NCBI GenBank assembly: GCA_903828235.1
Contig: CAIKLM010000137.1
Coordinates: 1-62,010, forward strand
Origin: an uncultured beta proteobacterium
GTDB lineage: Bacteria; Pseudomonadota; Gammaproteobacteria; Burkholderiales; Burkholderiaceae_C
DNA length: 62,010 bases
Direction: 5' to 3'
Part shown: positions 1-9,938 of the stretch, piece after piece
Numbering within the stretch: the first letter of the stretch is position 1
Layout of the letters: every line of letters starts with the position of its first letter
Made by a program: the position numbers and the translations under genes
Notes under the pieces: model-generated
What the model saw: only the letters and a program-made list of their open reading frames with translations
The model's database searches: none
Told to the model about the DNA's origin: nothing

Positions 1-1
1 C

Positions 2-1855
2 AACCGCCGCCGCGGCCGTCGCGGCCGCCGCGACGACGACACCGCGGCCGACGGCTGCACGCCGGCGCCGGCGGGCCCTGCCGCCGCGCCGGTCGACGCG
101 GGCGAGCTGTTCCGCCAGGTGCTGACCGGCGCCTACGACAGCGAGGCCGCGCCGTCCGAGGGCGCACCGCCCGAACCGGCGCCCGCTTCGGCCGCCGTGG
201 CGCTCGAAGCCTCGCTCCCGGGTGTCGACGAGCCCGCTGAAGCCGCCGGCACCGAGCCCGGCGAGACCACCGAGACCGCAACCGCGGCAGAGCCTGCGGG
301 CGCTCCGCGCCGCGTGCTGGCGCCCGACCCCGACGCGCCCAAGCTGCACAAGGTGCTGGCGCAGAGCGGCGTCGGTTCGCGCCGCGACCTCGAGCAGATG
401 ATCGTCGACGGCCGCGTCACCGTGAACGGCGCGCCGGCCCACGTCGGGCAGCGCATCAGCTTCGGCGACCGCATCGCGCTCGACGGCAAGCCCGTGAAGG
501 TGCGCATCCAGCCGCCCAAGGCGCGCGTGCTGGCGTACCACAAGCCGGCCGGCGAAGTCGTCACGCACGACGACCCGCAGCAGCGCCCGACCGTCTTCCG
601 CCGCCTGCCGCGACTGCCGCACGGCAAGTGGCAGTCGGTGGGCCGGCTCGACATCAACACCGAGGGCCTGCTGCTGTTCACCAACAGCGGCGAACTCGCC
701 AACCAGCTGATGCACCCGCGCTTCGGCGTCGAGCGCGAGTACGCCGTGCGCTCGCTGGGCATGCTGTCGGAGGAATCGAAGCAGCGCCTGCTCGAGGGCG
801 TGGAGATCGAGGGCCAGCGCGCCGCCTTCAAGAGCCTCGAGGACGGTGGCGGCGAGGGGGCCAATCACTGGTACCGCGTCGTCATCACCGAGGGCCGCAA
901 CCGCGAGGTGCGCAAGCTCTTCGAGGCCGTGGGCCACGCCGTGAGCCGGCTCATCCGCATCCGCTATGGCTGCGTGGTGCTGCCGCGCGGCCTCAAGCGC
1001 GGCGTCTGGGTCGACCTGCCGGAGGACGATCTGCGCGCCCTGCGCCGCCTGACCAGCCAGCCGCGGCCGCCGGTCGAGGCAGCGGCCGCCGACACCGAGG
1101 GCGCGGGCAAGAAGCGCAATCGCCGCGGCAAGAAGCGCGGCCGGGGCGAGGGCCCGGACGGCCGCTTCGAGGCCGGCGGGCCGCGCCCCGACGGTGGGCG
1201 CCGCGAGCCGCGCCCGGAACGCGCCGAGCGCGGCCCGCGCCCTGACGCGGCCGACCGCTTCGAGCTGCCGCCCCCCAACGTGTCGCCGCTGATGACCTCG
1301 CTGGACCGCACACTGCGCAAGTCGGGCCCCAAGCCCGAGCGCAGCGACAAGGCGCTGGCCAAGTACGAGCTCGACGGCGGCTTCATCCCGAATCCGCTGC
1401 TGCAGACCTACGACAAGCGCGCCGCGCAGCAGAACCAGCCGCGTCGCGAGATTCCCGACGACGGGCCGATCCCCAGCCCGCTGCAGCAGACCTACGACAA
1501 GCGTGCCGCGCAACTCGAGCGTCAGCAGCGCCGCGAGATCCCGGAGGACGGCCCGATCCCCGATCCGATGCAGCAGACCTACGACAAGCGCTTCGTGCAG
1601 AACCGCAAGAAGCCGCTGGCTGCCGATCCCGACAAGATCCCCGACCCGATGCAGACCGCCGTGGGCTACATCGGCGCCAACGCCTTCCACCGCAAGGGCA
1701 AGGGCGGCGGCAAGGGCGGTCCGCGGGCGGGCGGGGGCGGCGGCGGGGCACCGCGTGCGCGCAAGGCGGGCGGTCCCGCCGGCGCGCCGGGCGGCGGCCG
1801 CGGCAAGCGCGGTGGCGGCAAGCGGGGTGGCGGCGCCGGGGGCCCGCCGCGGTGA
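2..1855 (+). CDS. rluB: 23S rRNA pseudouridine synthase RluB (5' end outside window)
   Basis: Makes pseudouridine in helix 89 of 23S rRNA (RsuA/RluB family). The frame is open from base 2, so the true start lies left of the window; a GTG at 119 is an internal alternative. An Arg-rich then acidic Ala/Pro/Glu stretch comes first, followed by an S4 RNA-binding domain (bases ~341-490, [15 protein letters not shown]) and the catalytic domain with [15 protein letters not shown], whose active-site Asp codon is at 650-652. After about base 1070 the protein departs from the family: a basic Arg/Gly/Pro-rich segment, four copies of an IPxPxQQTYDKR-like unit (1385-1660), and a Gly/Lys/Arg tail. The core call is secure; the tail is unusual and probably binds RNA (inference). 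Confidence 0.93.
   Translation, partial: NRRRGRRGRRDDDTAADGCTPAPAGPAAAPVDAGELFRQVLTGAYDSEAAPSEGAPPEPAPASAAVALEASLPGVDEPAEAAGTEPGETTETATAAEPAGAPRRVLAPDPDAPKLHKVLAQSGVGSRRDLEQMIVDGRVTVNGAPAHVGQRISFGDRIALDGKPVKVRIQPPKARVLAYHKPAGEVVTHDDPQQRPTVFRRLPRLPHGKWQSVGRLDINTEGLLLFTNSGELANQLMHPRFGVEREYAVRSLGMLSEESKQRLLEGVEIEGQRAAFKSLEDGGGEGANHWYRVVITEGRNREVRKLFEAVGHAVSRLIRIRYGCVVLPRGLKRGVWVDLPEDDLRALRRLTSQPRPPVEAAAADTEGAGKKRNRRGKKRGRGEGPDGRFEAGGPRPDGGRREPRPERAERGPRPDAADRFELPPPNVSPLMTSLDRTLRKSGPKPERSDKALAKYELDGGFIPNPLLQTYDKRAAQQNQPRREIPDDGPIPSPLQQTYDKRAAQLERQQRREIPEDGPIPDPMQQTYDKRFVQNRKKPLAADPDKIPDPMQTAVGYIGANAFHRKGKGGGKGGPRAGGGGGGAPRARKAGGPAGAPGGGRGKRGGGKRGGGAGGPPR
1382..1660 (+). repeat. Four-copy in-frame repeat in the RluB tail
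   Basis: Translated units [36 protein letters not shown] and [11 protein letters not shown] start at about 1385, 1469, 1556 and 1637, giving periods of 84, 87 and 81 bases. All lie in the rluB frame, and the last is degenerate. Units are joined by short charged linkers ([18 protein letters not shown]). Confidence 0.85.
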
Positions 1856-1879
1856 CCCGACACATTCACAAGCTAGAAT
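1852..1879 (+). promoter_or_regulatory. Candidate ndk promoter
   Basis: GTGACC (1852-1857, overlapping the rluB stop) and TAGAAT (1874-1879) are spaced 16 bases, resembling a sigma70 -35/-10 pair with 4/6 and 5/6 matches. It is the only such pair in the 66-base gap. Motif reading only. Confidence 0.4.
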
Positions 1880-1921
1880 CGAAAACTTTGCCAAGTCCTT
1901 GATTCAGGAGAACTTTTGACC

Positions 1922-2347
1922 ATGGCCCTCGAACGCACCCTGTCCATCATCAAGCCCGACGCCGTGGCCAAGAACGTCATCGGCCAGATCTACGCCCGCT
2001 TCGAGGCGGCTGGCCTGAAGATCGTGGCCGCCAAGATGGTGCACCTCTCGCGCGGCGAGGCGGAGGCCTTCTACGCCGTGCACAAGGCGCGCCCCTTCTT
2101 CAACGACCTGGTCAACTTCATGATCAGCGGCCCGGTGATGATCCAGGCGCTCGAAGGCGAGGGCGCCATCGCCAAGAACCGCGAGCTCATGGGCGCGACC
2201 GACCCCAAGAAGGCCGAGAAGGGCACGATCCGGGCCGACTTCGCCGACAGCATCGACGCCAACGCCGTGCACGGTTCCGACGCGCCCGAGACGGCCGCCG
2301 TCGAGGTGGCCTTCTTCTTCCCCGGCATGAACGTCTACAGCCGCTGA
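1922..2347 (+). CDS. ndk: Nucleoside diphosphate kinase
   Basis: Transfers the terminal phosphate from ATP to nucleoside diphosphates through a phospho-histidine, balancing NTP and dNTP pools in the cytoplasm. The 141 residues match the family length. The active-site signature NAVHGSD carries the phosphorylated His at residue 117, and the N-terminus [15 protein letters not shown] is typical. I chose ATG 1922 because AGGAG lies 11 bases upstream and the product then has the standard N-terminus; an in-frame TTG at 1916 would add two residues. It stands alone between rluB and rlmN, 20 bases before the latter, so it may start the following transcript. Confidence 0.97.
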   Translation: MALERTLSIIKPDAVAKNVIGQIYARFEAAGLKIVAAKMVHLSRGEAEAFYAVHKARPFFNDLVNFMISGPVMIQALEGEGAIAKNRELMGATDPKKAEKGTIRADFADSIDANAVHGSDAPETAAVEVAFFFPGMNVYSR

Positions 2348-2367
2348 CCACGACGGCGGCGACCGCC

Positions 2368-3609
2368 ATGAACACCCCGCGCCCGGACGCCCTGAGCGGC
2401 CCCGGCCCCGGCCTCGCCGCGCCGCGGCGGGAGGCTGGCGCGGGGCCGCTCGCCAACCTGCTCGACTTCGACCTCGAAGGCCTCGCGGCCTTCTGTGAGG
2501 GACTGGGCGAGAAGCGCTTCCGGGCGACGCAGCTGTATCGCTGGATCCACCAGCGCGGGGCGTCGGGCTTCGACGCCATGACGGACCTGGCGCGCTCGCT
2601 GCGCGACAAGCTGGCCACCCGGGCCGAGGTGCGCGCGCTGCCGCTCATCAGCGAGCACCGTTCGGCAGACGGCACCGTGAAGTGGCTGTTCGACGTGGGC
2701 GGCGGCAACGCCGTCGAGACGGTCTTCATCCCCGAGGCCGATCGCGGCACGCTGTGCGTCAGCTCGCAGGCCGGTTGCGCCGTCGGCTGCCGCTTCTGCA
2801 GCACCGGCCACCAGGGCTTCAGCCGCAACCTCGCCACAAGCGAGATCGTGGCGCAGCTGTGGTTCGCCGAGCACCGCCTGCGGGCGGTGGCCGGCAGCGC
2901 CGAGCGCCAGATCGACAACGTCGTGATGATGGGCATGGGCGAGCCGCTGCAGAACTACGCCGCCCTGGTGCCGGCGCTGCGCACCATGCTCGACGACCAC
3001 GCCTACGGCCTGAGCCGTCGCCGCGTCACCGTCAGCACCTCGGGCGTGGTGCCCATGATCGATCGACTGCGCGAGGACTGCCCGGTGGCGCTGGCCGTGT
3101 CGCTGCACGCGCCGGACGACGCGCTGCGCGAGCATCTCGTGCCGCTCAACCGCAAGTACCCGCTGGCCGAGTTGCTGGCCGCCTGCCGGCGCTACCTGGA
3201 CGCCGCGCCACGCGACTTCGTCACCTTCGAGTACTGCATGCTCGACGGCGTCAACGACACGCCCGCCCACGCGCGCGCCCTGGTGGAGCTCGTGCAGGGC
3301 CGGGCCGAGGCCAGCCGCGGCGTGGGCCCGGTGCGCTGCAAGTTCAACCTGATCCCGTTCAACCCCTTCCCGGCTTCGGGGCTGCTGCGTTCGCCGCGCG
3401 AGCGCGTTGTCGCCTTCGCCGAGGTGCTGCAGGAGGCCGGCATCGTGACCACCGTCCGCAAGACCCGCGGTGACGACATCGACGCCGCCTGCGGGCAGCT
3501 GGCCGGCGAGGTGCAGGATCGCACCCAGGCGCGCGAGCGCATGAGCCAGCGCCGCGCCGTCTTCGAGATCGTGCCCCAGGCTTCCGCCGCCGGGGCCGCT
3601 CGGCCATGA
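2368..3609 (+). CDS. rlmN: Dual-specificity 23S rRNA/tRNA adenine C2-methyltransferase RlmN
   Basis: Radical-SAM enzyme that makes 2-methyladenosine at A2503 of 23S rRNA and A37 of some tRNAs. The 4Fe-4S ligands are C137, C141 and C144 (CAVGCRFC). C375 (IDAACGQ) is the expected methyl-carrying Cys, and C130 (GTLC) matches a conserved Cys of the family. GMGEPLQNY is the SAM-contact motif. The product is 413 residues, slightly long because of a Pro/Gly-rich N-terminus, so a later start cannot be excluded. Its stop overlaps the pilF start by four bases (ATGA), indicating translational coupling. Confidence 0.97.
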   Translation: MNTPRPDALSGPGPGLAAPRREAGAGPLANLLDFDLEGLAAFCEGLGEKRFRATQLYRWIHQRGASGFDAMTDLARSLRDKLATRAEVRALPLISEHRSADGTVKWLFDVGGGNAVETVFIPEADRGTLCVSSQAGCAVGCRFCSTGHQGFSRNLATSEIVAQLWFAEHRLRAVAGSAERQIDNVVMMGMGEPLQNYAALVPALRTMLDDHAYGLSRRRVTVSTSGVVPMIDRLREDCPVALAVSLHAPDDALREHLVPLNRKYPLAELLAACRRYLDAAPRDFVTFEYCMLDGVNDTPAHARALVELVQGRAEASRGVGPVRCKFNLIPFNPFPASGLLRSPRERVVAFAEVLQEAGIVTTVRKTRGDDIDAACGQLAGEVQDRTQARERMSQRRAVFEIVPQASAAGAARP

Positions 3610-4412
3610 AGCGGCTTACGGCACTTGCGCTCCTGTCGGCCTTTGCCGGCATGCTGGCGCTGTCGGGCTGCACCACGGTCACCACGACCACGTCCGACGG
3701 CAATGTCGTGCCCACGCCGCCGCCGAGCGTGGCCGATCCGGTGCGCCGGGCCCAGGCCCGGCTGGAGCTGGCGGCACTGTACTTCTCGCGCGGCCAGAAC
3801 CAGACCGCGCTGGACGAGATCCGCCAGGCCCTGGCCGCGCGCCCCGACATGCCCGAGGCCATCGGGCTGCGCGCCCTGGTGCTGGCGGCCAACGGCGACA
3901 GCGCGGGCGCCGACGCCTCGTTCCTGCGCGCGATGCAGCTCGCGCCCGGCGATGCCGGCATCGTGCACAACCACGGCTGGTTCCTGTGCAGCGAGCGCCG
4001 CTTCGCCGAGGCCGACGCCGCCTTCGACCGCGCCATCGCCACGCCGCGCTACGACGGCGTGGCGCGCAGCTGGATGGCCAAGGGCGTCTGCCTGGCCCGG
4101 ACGGGCCGCTGGGCCGACGCCGAGCGGGCGCTGTCGCGCAGCTACGAGCTCGATCCCACGAACCCGGTGACGGCCTTCAACCTGGCCGAGGTCCTGCTTC
4201 GCCGCGGCGAACTCGAGCGCGCGCGCTTCTACGTCGGCCGCATCAACGCCGTGCCCGAGCAGGTGAACGCGCAGAGCCTGTGGCTGGCCGCGCGCATCGA
4301 GCGCCGGCTTGGCAACACCGAGGCCATGATGGACTTCGGGCGGCGCCTTCGCGACCGCTTCCCGCAGTCCACCGAGACCCTGCAGTTCGAGCGGGGCCGC
4401 TTCGACGACTGA
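3606..4412 (+). CDS. pilF: Type IV pilus biogenesis/stability lipoprotein PilF (PilW)
   Basis: Outer-membrane-targeted TPR lipoprotein that helps PilQ secretin assembly for type IV pili. A hydrophobic signal peptide ends in a lipobox LSGC with Cys22. A Thr/Pro-rich linker and about six TPR helices follow (e.g. [22 protein letters not shown], then [20 protein letters not shown]). The 268 residues are typical. Position between rlmN and rodZ is the standard betaproteobacterial order and supports the name over a generic TPR lipoprotein. Confidence 0.9.
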   Translation: MKRLTALALLSAFAGMLALSGCTTVTTTTSDGNVVPTPPPSVADPVRRAQARLELAALYFSRGQNQTALDEIRQALAARPDMPEAIGLRALVLAANGDSAGADASFLRAMQLAPGDAGIVHNHGWFLCSERRFAEADAAFDRAIATPRYDGVARSWMAKGVCLARTGRWADAERALSRSYELDPTNPVTAFNLAEVLLRRGELERARFYVGRINAVPEQVNAQSLWLAARIERRLGNTEAMMDFGRRLRDRFPQSTETLQFERGRFDD

Positions 4413-4445
4413 ACAGGGTCGTCGCACCGAGGGACACCAGAAGCC

Positions 4446-5369
4446 GTGAACGACCAAGCCGGGCCGCCCGCCGATCCCACCGCTCCGAAAGCGCCGACCG
4501 CGGGCGCGCTGCTGAAGGCGGCGCGCGAGCGGCAGGGACTGCACATCGCCGCGCTGGCGGCGGCGATCAAGGTCTCGCCCCGAAAGCTCGAGGCGCTGGA
4601 GGCCGACCGGCTCGCCGAGCTGCCCGACACCACCTTCGCGCGCGCGCTGGCTCAAACCGTCTGCCGCACGCTGAAGATCGACGCGCGCCCGGTGCTCGAC
4701 CTCCTGCCCGCCCCCGGCGCGCCGCTGCTGGTGCCGCAGGACGCCGGGCTCAACGCCCCCTTCCGCGAGAGCAGCGTGCGCAACCTGCGTGCGGGCGACG
4801 AACGGCCGCTGTCCGGGCTCGCGGCCAAGCCGCTGCTGCTGGGTGCGCTGGCGTTGCTGCTGGCCTCGTTGGCGCTGGTGCTGTGGCCGCCGATGTCGCC
4901 GTGGCGCGGCAAGGCCGATCCGACCGCGCCACCCCCCGTGGCCTTGCCCGCCGCGCCGCCGGTGTCGGCTGCGGCCAGCGGCGCCGGGCCGGCGGCGTCG
5001 GGCGTCGGCATCGCGGCGCCGCCGGCACCGGATGCCGCCGCCAGCACGATGGCCGCCTCGGGGCCGATGGCCGAGACCGTTTTCTCCGCGCCGGCGCCCG
5101 GCGCCGACCCCGCCGCCCCCGGGCCTGCGCCGGCCGCCATGCTCCAGGTGCGCGTCGGCGAGGCATCCTGGGTCGAGGTGCGCGACGCCCGCGGCACCAC
5201 GCTGCTGTCGCGCACCGTCTCGCCCGGCGAGCAGGTGGGCCTCAACGGCGTGCCGCCGCTGGCGCTGGTGGTGGGCAATGCCGCGGCCACCGAGCTGGTT
5301 TTTCGCGGCCGCGCGGTCGACCTGTCCGCCCGCAGCCGCGACAATGTGGCCCGGTTCCAGCTGCCCTGA
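4446..5369 (+). CDS. rodZ: RodZ-type cell-shape protein (HTH - TM - DUF4115)
   Basis: Membrane protein of the MreB elongation machinery. A cytoplasmic Cro/C1-like helix-turn-helix covers about residues 18-88, one transmembrane helix is near 129-148 (LLLGALALLLASLALVLW), a low-complexity Ala/Pro periplasmic linker spans 150-230, and a DUF4115 beta-domain ends the protein (LQVRVGEASWVEVRDARG). The start is GTG 4446 with GAGGG about 12 bases upstream. It lies 33 bases after pilF and 27 before ispG, an arrangement conserved in proteobacteria. The domain order fits RodZ; only shape-gene function is inferred. Confidence 0.88.
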   Translation: MNDQAGPPADPTAPKAPTAGALLKAARERQGLHIAALAAAIKVSPRKLEALEADRLAELPDTTFARALAQTVCRTLKIDARPVLDLLPAPGAPLLVPQDAGLNAPFRESSVRNLRAGDERPLSGLAAKPLLLGALALLLASLALVLWPPMSPWRGKADPTAPPPVALPAAPPVSAAASGAGPAASGVGIAAPPAPDAAASTMAASGPMAETVFSAPAPGADPAAPGPAPAAMLQVRVGEASWVEVRDARGTTLLSRTVSPGEQVGLNGVPPLALVVGNAAATELVFRGRAVDLSARSRDNVARFQLP

Positions 5370-5396
5370 CGCGCCCACAAGGCGCCCCGCACCGCG

Positions 5397-6674
5397 ATGA
5401 ATGCAGACGACCCCGTCGACCTGATCGAGCCCGCCGCCCCTGCGCCCCGCCGTTCCCGTCAGGCCCGCGTCCGCTGGGGCAGCCACGTCGTCACCATCGG
5501 CGGCGACGCCCCGGTGCGCGTCCAGAGCATGACGAACACCGACACGGTCGACGTCATCGGCACGGCCATCCAGGTGAAGGAGCTCGCGCAGGCGGGCAGC
5601 GAGATGGTGCGCATCACGGTCAACACGCCCGAGGCCGCCGAAGCCGTGCCGCACATCCGCGAGCAGCTCGACCGCATGGGCATCGACGTGCCGCTGGTGG
5701 GCGACTTCCACTACAACGGCCATCGCCTGCTGACCGACTACCCCGCGATGGCCGAGGCTCTCAGCAAGTACCGCATCAACCCTGGCAACGTCGGCAAGGG
5801 CGACAAGAAGGACCGCCAGTTCGCGCAGATGGTTGAGGTGGCGGCGCGGCTGGACAAGGTGGTGCGCATCGGCGTCAACTGGGGCAGCCTCGACCAGGAG
5901 CTGCTGGCCTCGATGATGGACGCCAACGCGCAGCGTGCCGTGCCGCTGGACGCGAAGCAGGTCATGTACCAGGCGCTGGTGCACAGCGCGCTGAGCTCGG
6001 CCGACTACGCGCGCGAACTGGGCCTGAACCCCGACCACATCATCATCAGCTGCAAGGTCAGCGGCGTGCAGGACCTCATCAGCGTCTACCGCGCGCTGGC
6101 CCGCCGCTGCGACTACGCGCTGCACCTGGGCCTCACCGAGGCCGGCATGAGCACCAAGGGCACGGTGGCCAGCGCCACGTCGCTGGGCATCCTGCTGCAG
6201 GAAGGCATCGGGGACACCATCCGCGTCAGCCTGACGCCGCAGCCCGGCGAGTCGCGCACGCAGGAAGTCGTGGTGGCGCTGGAGATCCTGCAGAGCCTGG
6301 GCCTGCGCAGCTTCAACCCCAGCGTCACGGCCTGCCCGGGCTGTGGCCGCACCACCAGCACCACGTTCCAGGAGCTGGCCAAGCAAATTGACGACTTCCT
6401 CCGCGCGCAGATGCCGGTGTGGAAGTCGCGCTACCCCGGCGTCGAGAACCTCAAGGTGGCGGTCATGGGCTGCATCGTCAACGGCCCGGGCGAGAGCAAG
6501 CACGCCGACATCGGCATCAGCCTGCCCGGCACGGGCGAGGCGCCGGCCGCGCCGGTGTTCATCGACGGCCACAAGGCGATGACCTTGCGCGGCGAGGGCA
6601 TCGCGCAGGAGTTCCACCGCATCGTCGAGGACTACATCGAGAAGCGCTTCGGCTCGGTGACCGCCGCGCATTGA
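5397..6674 (+). CDS. ispG: 4-hydroxy-3-methylbut-2-enyl diphosphate synthase IspG
   Basis: 4Fe-4S enzyme of the MEP isoprenoid pathway that converts MEcPP to HMBPP. Cluster ligands are visible: C313 and C316 (CPGCGR), C359 ([10 protein letters not shown]) and E366. The TIM-barrel half begins near [10 protein letters not shown]. At 425 residues it is longer than the E. coli protein, as is usual in betaproteobacteria. Another MEP gene, dxr, is at 28.8 kb, and uppS uses the end products. The start ATG 5397 follows rodZ by 27 bases. Confidence 0.97.
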   Translation: MNADDPVDLIEPAAPAPRRSRQARVRWGSHVVTIGGDAPVRVQSMTNTDTVDVIGTAIQVKELAQAGSEMVRITVNTPEAAEAVPHIREQLDRMGIDVPLVGDFHYNGHRLLTDYPAMAEALSKYRINPGNVGKGDKKDRQFAQMVEVAARLDKVVRIGVNWGSLDQELLASMMDANAQRAVPLDAKQVMYQALVHSALSSADYARELGLNPDHIIISCKVSGVQDLISVYRALARRCDYALHLGLTEAGMSTKGTVASATSLGILLQEGIGDTIRVSLTPQPGESRTQEVVVALEILQSLGLRSFNPSVTACPGCGRTTSTTFQELAKQIDDFLRAQMPVWKSRYPGVENLKVAVMGCIVNGPGESKHADIGISLPGTGEAPAAPVFIDGHKAMTLRGEGIAQEFHRIVEDYIEKRFGSVTAAH

Positions 6675-6687
6675 TCGCCGGCCTGCA

Positions 6688-6758
6688 CCGTTCGGGCTGA
6701 GCCTGTCGCAGCCCCCGACTCATCCGACCCGGCGCCTCGACAAGCCCTGCGCGAACGG
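6688..6758. repeat. REP-like imperfect inverted repeat between ispG and hisS
   Basis: Two 21-base arms, 6688-6708 (starting CCGTTCGGGCTGAG) and 6738-6758 (ending GCGAACGG), are reverse complements at 17 of 21 positions with a 29-base loop. The arm TTCGGGCTGAGCCTGTCG resembles a short dispersed intergenic repeat I know from many Burkholderiales genomes. I saw no second copy in this window. Confidence 0.65.
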
Positions 6759-6776
6759 GTCGCGAACCCGCTTTCC

Positions 6777-8060
6777 ATGGCCGACAAACTCCAAGCCATC
6801 AAGGGCATGAACGACATCCTGCCGCCGGACTCGGCGCGCTGGGAGTGGTTCGAGGACACCGTGCGGCGCCTGATGGCGCGCTACGGCTACAAGGCCCTGC
6901 GCACCCCGATCGTCGAGCCGACCGCGCTGTTCGTGCGCGGCCTGGGCGAGGTCACCGACATCGTCGAGAAGGAGATGTACTCCTTCACCGACCACATGAA
7001 CGGCGACCTCCTGACGCTGCGCCCCGAGGCCACGGCCGGGATGGTGCGCGCCATCGTCGAGCACAACGCGCTCTACAACGGCCCGCTGCGCGTGTGGCAG
7101 ATGGGTCCCATGTTCCGCCACGAGCGGCCGCAGAAGGGCCGCTACCGGCAGTTCCATCAGCTCGACGTCGAGGCCTTCGGCCACGCGGGCCCCGATGTCG
7201 ACGCCGAGATCATCCTGATGGTGCGGGCGCTGTGGCGCGAACTCGGGCTGAAGGAGGGCGAGCACCTCACGCTGGAGATCAACAGCCTCGGCCAGCCGGC
7301 CGAGCGGGCCGCGCACCGGGCGGCGCTGATCGCGCACTTCGAGGCCCACGCGGACAGGCTCGACGATGACGCGCAGCGCCGCCTGCACAGCAACCCGCTG
7401 CGCATCCTCGACAGCAAGAACCCGGCGATGGCGCCGCTGGTGGAGTCCGCCCCGAAGCTGCTGGACTACCTCGGCGAGGCCTCGCGCGCCCACTTCGACG
7501 GCGTGCGCGCCGTACTCGACGCCGCCGGCCTGGGCTACCGCATCAACCCGCGCCTGGTGCGCGGCATGGACTACTACAACCTCACGGTGTTCGAGTGGGT
7601 CACGCCGCTGCTGGGCGCGCAGTCCACGGTGTGCGGCGGCGGCCGCTACGACACGCTGATCGAGCAACTGGGCGGCAAGCCGGCGCCCGGCGTCGGCTTC
7701 GGCCTGGGCATCGAGCGGCTGCTGCTGCTGCTGGAGGCCGCCGGCCTGAACCCGCCGCCCTCGGTGCCCGACGCCTATGCCGTCGTCGCCGACGGCGTGC
7801 CCATGGCGACCGTGATGCCGGTGCTGGAGACCTTGCGCGCCGCCGGCGCCGCGGTCGTGCTGCACGCGGGCGGGGGCAGCCTCAAGAGCCAGTTCAAGCG
7901 GGCCGACGCCAGCGGGGCACGCCATGCGCTGATCTTCGCGCCCGATGAACTCTCGCGCGGCGAACTGGCTCTGAAGCCCCTGCGCGATGCCGCCGCGGCC
8001 CAGCGCACGCGCTCCCTGGCAGACGCCGCCCTGTGGGCCGGCGAACTGCTGCCCGCATAA
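6777..8060 (+). CDS. hisS: Histidyl-tRNA synthetase
   Basis: Class II synthetase that charges tRNA-His. Motif 2 is recognisable at [23 protein letters not shown], the histidine-binding loop near [13 protein letters not shown], and motif 3 near [18 protein letters not shown]-terminal anticodon-binding domain follows. The 427 residues are standard. ATG 6777 gives the usual N-terminus [16 protein letters not shown]. It follows the REP-like element after a 102-base gap, so it may have its own promoter. A catalytically different HisS paralogue, hisZ, occurs at 15.4 kb. Confidence 0.97.
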   Translation: MADKLQAIKGMNDILPPDSARWEWFEDTVRRLMARYGYKALRTPIVEPTALFVRGLGEVTDIVEKEMYSFTDHMNGDLLTLRPEATAGMVRAIVEHNALYNGPLRVWQMGPMFRHERPQKGRYRQFHQLDVEAFGHAGPDVDAEIILMVRALWRELGLKEGEHLTLEINSLGQPAERAAHRAALIAHFEAHADRLDDDAQRRLHSNPLRILDSKNPAMAPLVESAPKLLDYLGEASRAHFDGVRAVLDAAGLGYRINPRLVRGMDYYNLTVFEWVTPLLGAQSTVCGGGRYDTLIEQLGGKPAPGVGFGLGIERLLLLLEAAGLNPPPSVPDAYAVVADGVPMATVMPVLETLRAAGAAVVLHAGGGSLKSQFKRADASGARHALIFAPDELSRGELALKPLRDAAAAQRTRSLADAALWAGELLPA

Positions 8061-8120
8061 TCCGACGCTTTGCCGCCACGGTGCCACGGGGCACCGGCGG
8101 CACCCTTCCCGACACGCACG

Positions 8121-8807
8121 ATGGCCACCAATCTCGACCTGCAGGAGCAGGAGCAACTCGAATCGCTGAAGGCGTTCTGGAAGTCCTACGGCAACCTGAT
8201 CACCTGGACGCTCGTCCTCGCGCTGGGTGCCTTCGGCGGCTGGCGCTGGTGGGAGAACCGCCAGGCCCAGCAGGGCCTGGAGGCCGGCGGCATGTACGAG
8301 GAACTCGACCGCGCCGCGACGGCGGCCGACCTCGACAAGACCGCGCGCGTGCTGTCCGACCTGCAGCAGCGCTTCCCCAAGACCGCCTTCGCCGCCCAGG
8401 GCGCGCTGCTGGCGGCCAAGCTGCAGGCCGAGAAGGGGCAGCCCGACGCCGCCAAGGCCAGCCTGGGCTGGGTGATCGCCAACGTCGACGACGCCGACTT
8501 CAAGGCGATGGCGCGCCTGCGGTTGGCCGCCGTCCACGCCGAGGCCAAGGCCTACGACGAGGCCCTGAAGCTGCTGGCCGAGCCCGTTCCCGCCCCGTTC
8601 GAGGCGCTGCGCGCCGATCGCCAGGGCGACGTGCTCGTGCTGCAGGGCAAGTCCGCCGACGCCGTCGCGGCCTACCAGCGCGCGCACGCGGCGATGGGCG
8701 ACCGGGTCGACTACCGCCGCTTCGTCGAGGCCAAGCTCGCCGCGCTGGGCGCGCCGGTGCTCGCTGCCGCGGCGGCCAGCGCGCCCGCGGCGGGAGCCTC
8801 CAAGTGA
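8121..8807 (+). CDS. YfgM-like TPR membrane protein (BamB neighbour)
   Basis: Inner-membrane protein with a short cytoplasmic N-terminus (LDLQEQEQLESLKAFWKSYG), one transmembrane helix at about residues 24-43 and a periplasmic TPR domain. It is the YfgM / tetratricopeptide-like family, linked in E. coli to the SecYEG translocon and periplasmic chaperones. ATG 8121 was chosen because the family begins immediately before the QEQEQ segment; the frame is open upstream to 8070, but that part looks like leader sequence. The stop overlaps the bamB GTG start (GTGA). The hisS-yfgM-bamB-der order is conserved widely. Confidence 0.87.
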   Translation: MATNLDLQEQEQLESLKAFWKSYGNLITWTLVLALGAFGGWRWWENRQAQQGLEAGGMYEELDRAATAADLDKTARVLSDLQQRFPKTAFAAQGALLAAKLQAEKGQPDAAKASLGWVIANVDDADFKAMARLRLAAVHAEAKAYDEALKLLAEPVPAPFEALRADRQGDVLVLQGKSADAVAAYQRAHAAMGDRVDYRRFVEAKLAALGAPVLAAAAASAPAAGASK

Positions 8808-9916
8808 AGCGGCGCGCCGGGTTGGCAGCGCTGCTGGCGCTGTCGTTGCTGGTCGGCTGCGCGGCGGATGCCCCCCCGCCCAAGCCGCTGGAGCCCCTGG
8901 CCCCCAAGATCGCGGGCCGCATGGTCTGGCAGGCGGGCATCGGCCGCGTCGACTTCCCGCTGACGCCGGCGGTGCGCGACGGCCTCGTGGTGGTGGCGTC
9001 GTCGTGGGGCGACGTGCAGGCCTTCAAGGCCGAGACGGGCGAGCTCTGGTGGCGCTGGCCGGTGGGTGCACAGATCTCTGCCGGCGTGGGCCACGACGGC
9101 CGCTTCACCGCGGTGGTGACGCGGGACAACGAGGTTGTCACGCTCGACCGCGGCCGCGAGGTCTGGCGTGCGCGACTGCCGGCGAGCGTGGTGACGCCGC
9201 CGCTGGTGGCCGGCGAACGGGTGTTCGTGCTGGCCGTGGACCGCGCGGTGCACGCCTTCGACGCCGTGGACGGCCGCCGCCTCTGGGTGCTGCAGCGCCC
9301 GAACGACCCGCTGACCCTGGCCCAGCCCAGCGTCATCGGCAGCTTCCGCAACACCCTGCTGGTCGCCCAGGGGCCGCGTCTGGCCGGCGTGGACCCTCTG
9401 CGCGGCACCGTGCAGTGGGAAGCGGCCCTGGCCACGCCGCGGGGCAGCAACGAGGTCGAGCGCCTGGCCGACCTCGTCGGGCCCATGGTGCGGGTGGGCG
9501 ACCGCGTCTGCATGCGCGCCTTCCAGAACGCCATCGGCTGCGCCGACGCCGCCCGCGGGGCCACGCTCTGGTCGCGCAGCAACGGCGGCATCACGGCCCT
9601 GGCCGGCGACGCCGAGCGCGTGTTCGGCGCCGACGCCAGCGACCGCGTCAGCGCCTGGCGGGCCACCACGGGCGATCTCCTCTGGAGCAGCGAGCGCTTC
9701 CTGAACCGCGGCTTGAGCGGCGGCGTGGCCGTCGGCCCGGTGGTGGTGTTCGGTGACCGCGAGGGTTTCGTGCACTTCCTGTCTGCCGAGTCCGGCGAGC
9801 CGCAGCTGCGCCTGCCCACCGACGGCCAGCCGGTGATCGGCACGCCGGTGGTCTCGGGGCAGACCCTCATCGTGACCACCGCCGCCGGCGGCCTGTTCGC
9901 GTTCCGGCCCAACTGA
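8804..9916 (+). CDS. bamB: Outer-membrane assembly lipoprotein BamB
   Basis: Beta-propeller lipoprotein of the BAM complex, which inserts beta-barrel proteins in the outer membrane. GTG 8804 overlaps the previous stop by four bases. The signal peptide [18 protein letters not shown] ends in a lipobox with Cys19. PQQ-like beta-propeller blades repeat through the protein ([49 protein letters not shown]). The product is 370 residues. The partner bamA is at 31.3 kb. Confidence 0.95.
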   Translation: MKRRAGLAALLALSLLVGCAADAPPPKPLEPLAPKIAGRMVWQAGIGRVDFPLTPAVRDGLVVVASSWGDVQAFKAETGELWWRWPVGAQISAGVGHDGRFTAVVTRDNEVVTLDRGREVWRARLPASVVTPPLVAGERVFVLAVDRAVHAFDAVDGRRLWVLQRPNDPLTLAQPSVIGSFRNTLLVAQGPRLAGVDPLRGTVQWEAALATPRGSNEVERLADLVGPMVRVGDRVCMRAFQNAIGCADAARGATLWSRSNGGITALAGDAERVFGADASDRVSAWRATTGDLLWSSERFLNRGLSGGVAVGPVVVFGDREGFVHFLSAESGEPQLRLPTDGQPVIGTPVVSGQTLIVTTAAGGLFAFRPN

Positions 9917-9938
9917 TGCGCCGCGCGCGCAGCCGTCC

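Noticed and set aside
3192..6671. A very long minus-strand open frame (over 1,100 codons) opposite rlmN, pilF, rodZ and ispG
   Set aside because: It mirrors well-supported plus-strand genes; long antisense frames are expected at this GC content, and its translation is low-complexity His/Arg/Gly/Ala with no domain.
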